Virus record (IMG/VR): IMGVR_UViG_3300034170_000047
Span: 1 to 24,400 of that record
Strand: one strand, 5' to 3'
DNA: 24,400 nucleotides
Source: a virus
Of this stretch, positions 15,785 through 22,945 are shown one piece after another (within the stretch, counting starts at the first letter, position 1; every line of letters starts with the position of its first letter). The notes below the pieces were generated by a model that saw only the letters and a program-made list of their open reading frames with translations, was not told the DNA's origin and searched no databases. Made by a program: the position numbers and the translations under genes.

Positions 15785-16177
15785 TCACTTTAAAACAATG
15801 GACTGAACCTGTCCTTCTGTAATTTCTTTAACGCGATGTAGTTCGCACAGCATAAGCGCATTGCACAGCAACTTGTCAAGGTGGGTGGCGCCTGTGCTGC
15901 TATCCGGGTCGACGACCTCGCCCGCCATATGTTTGGTCAAATGGCTCATTAACGAATCAATAAGCTCGTCCTGCGGCAGGCCCTTACGCCAATTGCCTCT
16001 GCCGTACTTCTCAACTCCCTCTTTGAACCCATTGGCGGCCCCCTCCAAAGCTTTGGCGAATTCCAAAACCAAGCTCAACTGAGGCTTGCTGCCGTCTGAT
16101 CGGTCCCTTTTAGCGCGTTCAACAGTTCCAAGAAGTTTATCTTGGCCTGCCATGTCAACGTTGCTTGTGCTTTCCAT
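15785..16177 (-). CDS. DUF5664-type putative dATP/dGTP diphosphohydrolase
   Basis: A 130-residue protein, last of the - strand operon. The core GFKEGVEKYGRGNWRKGLPQDE (about residues 50-71) followed by LMSHLTKHMAGEVVDPDSSTGATHLDKLLCNALMLCEL (about 76-113) fits DUF5664, annotated as the N-terminal domain of phage dATP/dGTP diphosphohydrolases. Likely metal-binding residues are H79, H83, E87, D90 and H99. The start ATG has GGAG 9 bases upstream; it overlaps the end of the nuclease gene by 103 bases in another frame. In this cassette it could reshape the dNTP pool. The activity is inferred; some members may not be catalytic alone. Confidence 0.72.
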   Translation of the reverse strand: MESTSNVDMAGQDKLLGTVERAKRDRSDGSKPQLSLVLEFAKALEGAANGFKEGVEKYGRGNWRKGLPQDELIDSLMSHLTKHMAGEVVDPDSSTGATHLDKLLCNALMLCELHRVKEITEGQVQSIVLK

Positions 16178-16512
16178 CCTTCATAACTCCTATCGTGGAT
16201 CAATTCCCGGCTCTTGGCGCCCGGAATCAAAAGATATTCTGATTTACCGAAATTGTCATCGTAGCGGGCTAGTATCCATGGAGTACCGCCATGCCTGACC
16301 CGATTGCACATCCATGCGTTCTGTGTCGCACGCAGGATGAAGCCGCCGCGCTTGCGGTCGTAGATTTTTAGTTCCACGTCGCCCTGGATGCCGCTGAAGC
16401 AATAGTTAACATCAGGGCGGCCCTGCGATGTGGCGTGGGATTCGATCCGGTCCAGGTGCCCCTGGTGATCGAGGCCATCCTTCACAGTTTTCCAGAGTCT
16501 GGCTTCTGTCAT
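16075..16512 (-). CDS. PD-(D/E)XK nuclease (VRR-NUC/resolvase-like)
   Basis: A 145-residue protein with the nuclease core E24, GRPDV (D34), VELK (E47, K49) and a following Q64 in RATQNAW, the arrangement of the PD-(D/E)XK fold as in VRR-NUC and Holliday-junction resolvase-like enzymes. Probably cuts branched or replicating DNA. It starts one base after the DatZ stop (TAA then ATG), so it belongs to the same transcript as the Z-genome genes. The last 34 residues share bases with the start of the DUF5664 gene. The exact substrate is unknown; structure-specific or DNA-degrading roles are both possible. Confidence 0.74.
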   Translation of the reverse strand: MTEARLWKTVKDGLDHQGHLDRIESHATSQGRPDVNYCFSGIQGDVELKIYDRKRGGFILRATQNAWMCNRVRHGGTPWILARYDDNFGKSEYLLIPGAKSRELIHDRSYEGWKAQATLTWQAKINFLELLNALKGTDQTAASLS

Positions 16513-16513
16513 G

Positions 16514-17023
16514 TTAAATCTCGTATGCCGCGTTTTGAATTTCGGACCAGATCTGCATCGAGACCCGACCCGGCTCCCCCACTAAATCAAAATAACGAAC
16601 GGCATGCGTCATGATGTCATCCATAACAGCGTCGGCATGCCGCCCTACTTTGTGTTCCATCAAAAATATCATGGACTCCAAATAATCGGCGCACTTCATC
16701 ACGGCTTTCAATTTGGGCTCGACTTCAAGCACCGGATCAAACTGCGCCAGAACTCTGTCGGCGGCGTCTCCGAGACTATCTCGGAGACGCGTCTTGGTCG
16801 GGGTGGGCACGTCGCCTGTCCGAACCTCGCCCGCGTCGTGGACTATGGACAGAAAGGCCAGACGGGCCACCGTCGCATCATCGAGGCCCAAGCGTGCGGC
16901 AATCTCGCAGGCTAGGACCGCCACGCCCCATTGATGTTCAGCCAACGTTTGGACTCGGGTGGTGTTGACGATATGGAATCGCTTGACCGTGCCAGCCCTC
17001 AGGATATCATGTAGGACTATCAT
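16514..17023 (-). CDS. datZ: DatZ: dATP triphosphohydrolase, HD domain
   Basis: A 169-residue HD-domain protein, close in length to S-2L DatZ. Metal ligands expected for the HD fold are visible: H30 (in TLAEHQWG), H62-D63 (in LSIVHDAGE), E66 and D113 (in KCADYLES). DatZ removes the triphosphate from dATP, clearing A from the nucleotide pool so that the polymerase inserts 2-aminoadenine. An HD protein of this size could also be a 5'-nucleotidase (YfbR-like), but adjacency to MazZ and PurZ makes the Z-pathway role by far the best explanation. Its start overlaps the end of mazZ by 17 bases. Confidence 0.86.
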   Translation of the reverse strand: MIVLHDILRAGTVKRFHIVNTTRVQTLAEHQWGVAVLACEIAARLGLDDATVARLAFLSIVHDAGEVRTGDVPTPTKTRLRDSLGDAADRVLAQFDPVLEVEPKLKAVMKCADYLESMIFLMEHKVGRHADAVMDDIMTHAVRYFDLVGEPGRVSMQIWSEIQNAAYEI

Positions 17024-17309
17024 GTTTCAGAATTCCTTGATCGTTCACCGACCACGTGCGTTTATCGTTAATGTCCATCTTGTGCTTGATCAATTTCGGC
17101 AGATCGAAGCCCATGTGGTCACACAGGTCAAACAGGATAATGGCGATATCCGCCATTTCAAAAGCATCGAGTGGATTGGCTTCAAGCTCCTTGAATTCCT
17201 CTTGGAGCTTGGCCAACATATGCTCTTTGGTGCGATTCGGATAAACCTCATCGCACCACTGCTTGATCCCGTCCGTTATTTCCCTGAGGTCATATAGGAC
17301 GGGGCGCAT
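17007..17309 (-). CDS. mazZ: MazZ: MazG-like (d)GTP pyrophosphohydrolase
   Basis: A 100-residue all-helical MazG-type protein. Key acidic residues are E37-E38, E41, E51 and D54 (in LQEEFKELE and FEMADI), the EExxE...ExxD metal site of MazG-like NTP pyrophosphohydrolases. In Z-genome phages, MazZ converts dGTP (and GTP) to the monophosphate, supplying dGMP for PurZ. It starts one base after the purZ stop and overlaps datZ by 17 bases, an order typical for the cassette. Function is assigned by combining fold motif and neighbours; the motif alone would only say MazG-like. Confidence 0.87.
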   Translation of the reverse strand: MRPVLYDLREITDGIKQWCDEVYPNRTKEHMLAKLQEEFKELEANPLDAFEMADIAIILFDLCDHMGFDLPKLIKHKMDINDKRTWSVNDQGILKHDSPT

Positions 17310-17310
17310 A

Positions 17311-18339
17311 TCAAGCTTTGTCCGCTTCTATCACTTCGCGGTACGAAGGACCAAAACCGAAATATGCAATCTTCACGCCTGTGGCCACACCGATGTCATA
17401 GGCCAGTGCGGGCACCTTGTCAGGGCAGTAATTGCAGAAGTTCAGGAAGATTTCATCAGGAGCACAGTAGAACGCCGCTTCCCGGATCTGTTCGAGGCTA
17501 AACGTGAATACCCGGCGTACCCTTCCTGTAACAGTCGTCGTTTCAGCGGTTTGGCCCAGTTCTTCCCACGAAGTCTCTGACTGATCTTCGTAACATGGAC
17601 CGCTGAAACCATCCGCCGTGTTTCCGACGCGGATAGGATACGTCCGGGCCGTGCCAATGACGCGGCGCAGGAAATTATGAGGGATCCCCATATCTGACAA
17701 GAATCGCGCTGGCGTGCAATCACGCGAAGTAGTAAACGGGTAGAAGTTCGTGTTGATCCCAAGCGAATACCCCTGGCTGCCCTCTGCGAGTATTTCTTCT
17801 GCTTGCTCAAGCGCATCACGCCACTCCTCGTGGGTGCAAACAAAACCGGCCCAGCCGAAACCTACTAACCCGGCGTTGGCGGCAATAGGAGCATCCAACA
17901 GCGGACGGCTCATTTTGTGGACCATGGCGGCCATGCTGCCTTGCATAGTGCTGCTGATGCCGGACAGGCTGCCGCGTTCGGTTTCGGCATGTTTTTCGCG
18001 CAGCACTGTAGCGTTAGGGTGAATGAGAATCTCGACCTCGGTGCCGAGGTAGCCCAGGGCGCGAGCTTCGTTCACTTCCTTCATCAGGCGGGCCGGGTCA
18101 AACACTGCCCCAGGGCCGATCATCACGGCGCGCAGTGCAGGCGACACGATGCCGTTCGGCAACACTTTATGGATCATCTTGTTGCCTTTGGAGTCGATGT
18201 ACGTATGCCCGGCGTTGGGCATATTGCACGTGACCACAGTATCGTATTCGCGGGTTTCGGCGAGATACCCGGCAATCAGACCTTTGCCGGTGCTGCCGAA
18301 CTGCAGGTCTACGATCATATCTACTTTTTTACATGTCAT
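17311..18339 (-). CDS. purZ: PurZ: 2-aminoadenylosuccinate synthetase
   Basis: A 342-residue relative of adenylosuccinate synthetase (PurA), shorter than the bacterial enzyme (about 430). The P-loop region is DLQFGSTGKG (residues 11-20): S16 stands where E. coli PurA has catalytic Asp13 (QWGDEGKG), and T17 replaces the next Glu. PNAGHT (41-46) keeps the catalytic His of PurA NAGHT (H45). Asp-to-Ser is the known change that lets PurZ use dGMP, giving N6-succino-2-amino-dAMP with ATP and aspartate. Host PurB would then release dZMP. It overlaps the primase-helicase gene by 11 bases and is followed by mazZ and datZ; AAGGGG lies upstream of ATG. Confidence 0.93.
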   Translation of the reverse strand: MTCKKVDMIVDLQFGSTGKGLIAGYLAETREYDTVVTCNMPNAGHTYIDSKGNKMIHKVLPNGIVSPALRAVMIGPGAVFDPARLMKEVNEARALGYLGTEVEILIHPNATVLREKHAETERGSLSGISSTMQGSMAAMVHKMSRPLLDAPIAANAGLVGFGWAGFVCTHEEWRDALEQAEEILAEGSQGYSLGINTNFYPFTTSRDCTPARFLSDMGIPHNFLRRVIGTARTYPIRVGNTADGFSGPCYEDQSETSWEELGQTAETTTVTGRVRRVFTFSLEQIREAAFYCAPDEIFLNFCNYCPDKVPALAYDIGVATGVKIAYFGFGPSYREVIEADKA

Positions 18340-20683
18340 CTTGTGGTTCCCCTTCTTCGTCGATGTTGCTTTCGATTGCGTAAACTTTCATGGCCAACTC
18401 GGCCAGTTCTTTGATGCTCGGTACTTCTATGGTGCGGATTCGTGCGTGTTTCTGGCGCAGCCTCGATCCCTCTTTGAATCCAAGCTCTGCCATTTTGGGA
18501 TAGAAGACCGACGACCCAAAAATCGGTACTTTGGACTTATATCGGCGCGACCAGTCAGCATAGGTTTCCCAAAGCTTGGACTTGTCAACGATTCCAGGCC
18601 ATCCAGTGCCCTCGCTCTGCATATCGGCCCGTACGTCATTGATGCCTAGGTTGCCGGTGTCGAGTAGGTACGCCACCCAAGCCGGTAGGCTATCATACAG
18701 GCTCTGCACTTGCATCAGGGTCCGTTGGGCCTTCAACTCCTGCGTCACTGGAGCATACCGCAAGTTACTTACCACTTGGCGATTCAACAACTCATACAGC
18801 ATGGCCTCATATCCGCCATTCTCAAGCTCGGACTTGATCGCCCCGAAGTATTTCCGGTCGTTCGCAACTGCGTCATTCACCTTCAACACGAACCAACGGC
18901 GGGATTCTGGCCCGGCCGCTACCTTCCAGTCGTTGTTGGTAGACATCATGATATGAATGAATGATTCTACCTTCTCTTTCGACCCGAATTTCTGTTCGCG
19001 GGTATTGGTCTTTTCAGTGACCATCGCCTTGAGTTGGTTAGCCGTCTCGTGATTACCGGCGTATACCACTTCGTCCGCGAACAGGAACACCGAATCCATG
19101 ATCATGTCGTTGAACTGCGACGTCAAGTGCTTGCTATTCGACACGATTGACGCATGCAGCCCGAATATGTGCGCCAAAGCGTTGGCCAATGTACCCTTAC
19201 CAGCACCCTCGATGCCGCCCAGGACCACGGCGCACCCTTTGGGGTTGGACGGATCTTGGAACATGTCGGCCATCCAGTCCATCAGCCAATCATAATATTC
19301 CTGGTTGCTGCTGCAGAGATTATGTAGAATGTGCGATTTAAGGCAATCCCACACACCTTCCTTTGCTTCTACTGCGAACCCGGCCCAAGTGTTAAGAAAT
19401 GTCAAGCCGGTTGAATCTGTGACCGTGTGCGGCATATCCGGCTTAAGCAGCAGCCCATCGAACGAATTGCGGCGCGGGCTAGCCATCCAAATGTCAAATT
19501 TACGGATCGGCTTCTCAGCGCCCTTTTCATTCTGCACCATTATGACATCATTGGCGAAGTACGCCCTGAATGCATCGATGCTATATAACTTGTAACGGTG
19601 CTGTATGGTGCCCAATACTTGCTCTTTCCGTGCTACCTTGACCTGCTCGCCGGACAGCACCAAGGCGAAACGGCGGTTGTACTCGTCGACGCTGTCAACC
19701 ACGAACCCGGTGTCGTCGCCGCCTTTGGCTTCCTCGACCATGGCCGGGGTGCCGAACTGTTGAACGATATAGAACAGGGTGGCCATACGCACAGGGCCGT
19801 TGGACTTGAACCCCTTCCAACGCACGTGGCATTCGCCAGACTCGTACCGCTCGCCACGTTGGGACCATTCATCCCACAAGTCCAATGCATCACCGCCAGA
19901 ATGCTGCGAGTGAATGGCCTGACCGATCTTGACCCACTGTTCGTAGTCTAACACGTTGGGGTCAACAGCGTCAAGTAGTGCTGCTACCTTGGTTAACGGG
20001 ACCTGGGTTTCGACATCCTCTGCCCGCATCCCCTCATTGCCGCGACCTTCTCCGTCCTGCTTGCGCCACGCAATGCCCATGGCGTCTTCAACCCACTGCG
20101 GCGATTCAATGACCTCGCCGCCTGATTTCCACATATACTGCTTATCGTCGACCACGGACGGGAATGCCATGATATGCGACGAGATTTTGCCCTTGTGACC
20201 GCCCCTGGTGTCGATCCCTAAGGCCAAGCGGTTCTGGCTCGGGGTCAGGTTTTCTTTCCACTGCATCACGACGTGTTCGCCGCCGCTTGGCGTGACCTGG
20301 ACCGGGGTGTCCATGAATCCGTGTTGGTTTTCAAGCAACTCCCAAGCGGCCGGGCCCCAAGGGCTATCCTCGTATTTCTCGGCGTACTTGTTATCGATGT
20401 CAATGGCAAAAATGCCGCCCTTGCCGTAATAGTCACCACACCCCAATGCGATGTTATAGCCCTTGAAGCTCCCCGTTTCCGGGTGGAACCACTCTATGAC
20501 CTTTTCCTTGCGCGCCGAACAGCGAGACGTATACAGCGTCTTGCTGTTAACGTGCTTCTCCCCGAAGGGTATCGGGATGACCGGGATACCCTGCGCTGCA
20601 TACATGAGGGCGGCCCGGAAGACTTTGACATTCCTGTCGTCTATCTTCTCAATTGCCTTAACTTCGGCCAAGTCGATTTTCAT
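18329..20683 (-). CDS. PrimPol-SF3 helicase replication protein
   Basis: A 784-residue fusion of primase-polymerase and helicase. Residues 25-175 form a Prim-Pol domain with IALGCGDYYGKGGIFAIDID (D95 and D97, the metal-binding DxD) and TPSGGEHVVMQW (H137). Residues about 228-312 look like a PriCT-2 linker domain (LDYEQWVKIGQAIHSQHSGGDAL). The C-terminal half is a D5/DUF5906-type superfamily 3 helicase: Walker A GGIEGAGKGT (489-498), Walker B FLFADE (533-538), motif C MSTNN (580-584). It would prime and unwind the Z-DNA fork. S-2L also uses a PrimPol. It overlaps the polymerase gene by 4 bases (ATGA) and purZ by 11. Confidence 0.87.
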   Translation of the reverse strand: MKIDLAEVKAIEKIDDRNVKVFRAALMYAAQGIPVIPIPFGEKHVNSKTLYTSRCSARKEKVIEWFHPETGSFKGYNIALGCGDYYGKGGIFAIDIDNKYAEKYEDSPWGPAAWELLENQHGFMDTPVQVTPSGGEHVVMQWKENLTPSQNRLALGIDTRGGHKGKISSHIMAFPSVVDDKQYMWKSGGEVIESPQWVEDAMGIAWRKQDGEGRGNEGMRAEDVETQVPLTKVAALLDAVDPNVLDYEQWVKIGQAIHSQHSGGDALDLWDEWSQRGERYESGECHVRWKGFKSNGPVRMATLFYIVQQFGTPAMVEEAKGGDDTGFVVDSVDEYNRRFALVLSGEQVKVARKEQVLGTIQHRYKLYSIDAFRAYFANDVIMVQNEKGAEKPIRKFDIWMASPRRNSFDGLLLKPDMPHTVTDSTGLTFLNTWAGFAVEAKEGVWDCLKSHILHNLCSSNQEYYDWLMDWMADMFQDPSNPKGCAVVLGGIEGAGKGTLANALAHIFGLHASIVSNSKHLTSQFNDMIMDSVFLFADEVVYAGNHETANQLKAMVTEKTNTREQKFGSKEKVESFIHIMMSTNNDWKVAAGPESRRWFVLKVNDAVANDRKYFGAIKSELENGGYEAMLYELLNRQVVSNLRYAPVTQELKAQRTLMQVQSLYDSLPAWVAYLLDTGNLGINDVRADMQSEGTGWPGIVDKSKLWETYADWSRRYKSKVPIFGSSVFYPKMAELGFKEGSRLRQKHARIRTIEVPSIKELAELAMKVYAIESNIDEEGEPQDDM

Positions 20684-22548
20684 TTTTTGTCAGGCTTCCT
20701 GATAGCTTCCCACCAATTGGACCCCGAACCGTTCAAGTCCATCAGGAGCGGCACCCTGGATGGCAACGATGCAGCAACGCCCTGCATAGACTTGAACCCG
20801 GCTGTCGGGTCATCCACGCTCGTATCAAAGCTGTCGTGGATGTTCAAAATAATAGTGCCGTTTCCTTCGATAGCGGTCTCGATGCCGGACCACAGCATCT
20901 TGTTGAAGTCGGCCGATGTTCCTTGAATCAACAGCCCGGATTGCTTGTACGACTTGTACCCGTTGATGCAGCGGAATCTGCGACCTGTGAAACTCTTGAT
21001 ATAGCCTCTGTCTTCCGAGATTTGCTTCGCCCGGTCAGCCAGTGTCTTCACGCCCGGAACTTGGCGGTGATACTCATCAATGATGGCCATCATTTCAGGC
21101 CCGGGCTTGCGATAGCGGATCGTTTTGCCCGCTTCGCGGCCGCTTCGCACCATGAACTCGGCCCATTCCCAAGGCAATCCTAGCTTGTGGGCGATTGCCC
21201 CGTTGCCTGAATTGAAAATCATTGACAGATTCAACTGTTTGGCGTTCGCCTCCCCTTGGCGAGTTGCGTTTCGCGGCACGCCCATCAGGTCAGCCACATA
21301 TTGGTGGAAGTCCATCGCCGGATTGGCCGCGTATACCTTCTGCAGGGCGTCGTTGTACAGCGCCACCAGATGGGCGAACACTCGCACTTCGAATGAGTTC
21401 ATGTCGCCGGACAGCCAACGCTGGCCGTGTTCAGGCAGGAATGCAGGTTTGATCCTCGCGGCTACTTCCTTGTTCCGGTTCGGAATCTGTTGCATCGCAG
21501 GGTCTTGGTATGACAGCCGCCCTGACCGGGTGCCGCCATCCTCGCCTGCGGTTTGGTTTATCGTCGGGTAAACCCGTTCGCCATGCATGTGACCAAGGAT
21601 GTGGCCGCCCAGGAACGTGTCACGGGTCTTGATCAGCGACCGGATTTCTACTACGGCATCAGCAATAGGATCGCCCATGGCATTCAAGATATCGGCTGTC
21701 ATCGATGCGCCGCCGGACTTCGCAGTGCCCAGGGTCGAGCCGGTCAATTCAGACACCCAAATTCCAGACGGCAGCTGCTTGGGCTTGAATAGCTGCTTAA
21801 TCTGCGGCGCGCTATTCACGTTGATGCCCTTGATCCCGACTGCTGTCTCGAATTTTACTTGAGCCTCGTCAATAATGACGGTAAGGTCATCCATTGCCTT
21901 CTCAGCGGCCACAGGGTCAACCCGTATGCCACGCAGCGCAGACCGTATAAGAGTAGGCTGCACCTTGCGTTCAAACTCGATGATTTCCTGCAATTCCTGG
22001 CGTTCAATCTCCTTTTGCTGCCACAGCCACAGGCGCAGCGCCAATTGGGCGTCCTTGTCCTGATAGCGGCGCACTAAATCGCGCGGCGCGTGTTGGAGAT
22101 TCATGATTTGACCATTCTTGGTGGGGCGACCGCCGAATATATCAGCCAACTCCTGCCAAGGCTCCTCTTTACCTTCTTTCAGGTATTTCTGAGCAAGATC
22201 CTCAAGCATGTAACTGCCTGGGCGGCCCCAAGGGAACAGGGTGCCCTCATGCTCATTGATAAGGCAGGCGCGTACCACGGTGCAGTCCACGCGATCCAGC
22301 GGCATGCGGATGCCCGCCGAAACGAGCATTTTAACGTCGAACTGTGCGTTATGAAATACGAACAAGCAGCGGGAGTTGTCGATGTCCCGCTGCAATTGAG
22401 GAATAAGGTGCTGCTCGGTCCGGAAATCCACGAAAACTGATTCGCCACTGGCAGGCGCAAGCGACACAGAAAAAGCCTTGTCGCGTGGATACACAAGACC
22501 GGTTGTCTCGGTATCCACGCCCACGACTGGAAGGTCGAATACTGACAT
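20680..22548 (-). CDS. dpoZ: Family A DNA polymerase with 3'-5' exonuclease (DpoZ candidate)
   Basis: A 622-residue replicative polymerase. The exonuclease sites are all present: D12/E14 (VDTET), N67/D71 (FHNAQFD), Y162/D166 (RRYQDKD). The polymerase domain has RSGRLSYQDPAMQQIP (341-356), motif A GDMNSFEVR (D382, E387), motif B ANAKQLNLSMIFNSG (K437, F445) and motif C NIHDSF (H571, D572). Motif B lacks Arg four residues before the Lys (E433 instead) and motif C lacks the usual Glu (S573), so the dNTP site is divergent. No 5'-3' exonuclease domain. The link to the Z cassette makes this a DpoZ candidate. Confidence 0.85.
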   Translation of the reverse strand: MSVFDLPVVGVDTETTGLVYPRDKAFSVSLAPASGESVFVDFRTEQHLIPQLQRDIDNSRCLFVFHNAQFDVKMLVSAGIRMPLDRVDCTVVRACLINEHEGTLFPWGRPGSYMLEDLAQKYLKEGKEEPWQELADIFGGRPTKNGQIMNLQHAPRDLVRRYQDKDAQLALRLWLWQQKEIERQELQEIIEFERKVQPTLIRSALRGIRVDPVAAEKAMDDLTVIIDEAQVKFETAVGIKGINVNSAPQIKQLFKPKQLPSGIWVSELTGSTLGTAKSGGASMTADILNAMGDPIADAVVEIRSLIKTRDTFLGGHILGHMHGERVYPTINQTAGEDGGTRSGRLSYQDPAMQQIPNRNKEVAARIKPAFLPEHGQRWLSGDMNSFEVRVFAHLVALYNDALQKVYAANPAMDFHQYVADLMGVPRNATRQGEANAKQLNLSMIFNSGNGAIAHKLGLPWEWAEFMVRSGREAGKTIRYRKPGPEMMAIIDEYHRQVPGVKTLADRAKQISEDRGYIKSFTGRRFRCINGYKSYKQSGLLIQGTSADFNKMLWSGIETAIEGNGTIILNIHDSFDTSVDDPTAGFKSMQGVAASLPSRVPLLMDLNGSGSNWWEAIRKPDKK

Positions 22549-22556
22549 ATTAGCCC

Positions 22557-22889
22557 CTAGAAAGGAATGTCATCATCGAAGGAGTCGAAATCCGGCTTAG
22601 GCGCCGGTGCCTTATGCTTATCGATTTTTGCTTGGTTGTTGGCCAAAAATCCGGCTGCATCAGACTGTTTGGCCTGAGGGCTGCGCTGCTGCGGGGCAGA
22701 ATCATCTTTTGGGGTCAAGGCCAGCGACAGATATTTGGCGCCCTTGCCGGACGTCTTAATCCAGCCGGACACCCAAAATTCGCGGCCGTTATCGTCCTCG
22801 ATAGAGCCTTTGTAGTCCGGGTGCTTGTCGGTGCTCTTGCGGTCGTTGAGGAACAACGCCCCGCGCAATGAGTTGTCGTATTCTGACAT
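22557..22889 (-). CDS. SSB-like protein with bacterial SSB-type tail
   Basis: A 110-residue protein. Residues 1-62 look like a small beta domain (RGALFLNDRKSTDKHPDYKG, REFWVSGWIK, AKYLSLALTPK), followed by a low-complexity linker rich in Q, K, A and P. The C-terminus DFDSFDDDIPF nearly copies the acidic tail of E. coli SSB (DFDDDIPF), which binds host partner proteins. This supports an ssDNA-binding role that recruits host repair and replication factors. The OB-fold itself is not recognisable by eye. GGAGA lies 7 bases before ATG, and the stop is 8 bases before the polymerase start. Confidence 0.75.
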   Translation of the reverse strand: MSEYDNSLRGALFLNDRKSTDKHPDYKGSIEDDNGREFWVSGWIKTSGKGAKYLSLALTPKDDSAPQQRSPQAKQSDAAGFLANNQAKIDKHKAPAPKPDFDSFDDDIPF

Positions 22890-22921
22890 GATTGTCTCCG
22901 GCGACAGGAGTAGGAATGGAT

Positions 22922-22939
22922 GGCGCCCCGAAGGGCGCC
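22922..22939 (-). other. UUCG-tetraloop hairpin between two early genes
   Basis: GGCGCCC and GGGCGCC (22922-22928 with 22933-22939) enclose a loop that reads UUCG on the - strand, closed by C-G, the extra-stable cUUCGg form. It lies right after the stop of the 251-residue gene and before the SSB-like gene. No T-run follows, so it may stabilise or process the transcript or attenuate it rather than fully end it. Confidence 0.6.
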
Positions 22940-22945
22940 GGGGTG

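Noticed and set aside
16514-17023. YfbR-like 5'-nucleotidase instead of DatZ
   Set aside because: The HD motif alone allows this, but order and overlap with mazZ and purZ favour DatZ; kept as a lesser alternative.
17311-18339. Ordinary host-like PurA acquired for purine synthesis
   Set aside because: The catalytic Asp is replaced by Ser, the protein is about 90 residues shorter than bacterial PurA, and it is flanked by mazZ and datZ.
18149-18649. 166-codon + strand frame across the purZ/primase junction
   Set aside because: It runs antisense to two well-supported overlapping genes, has no ribosome site or conserved pattern, and is treated as a shadow.
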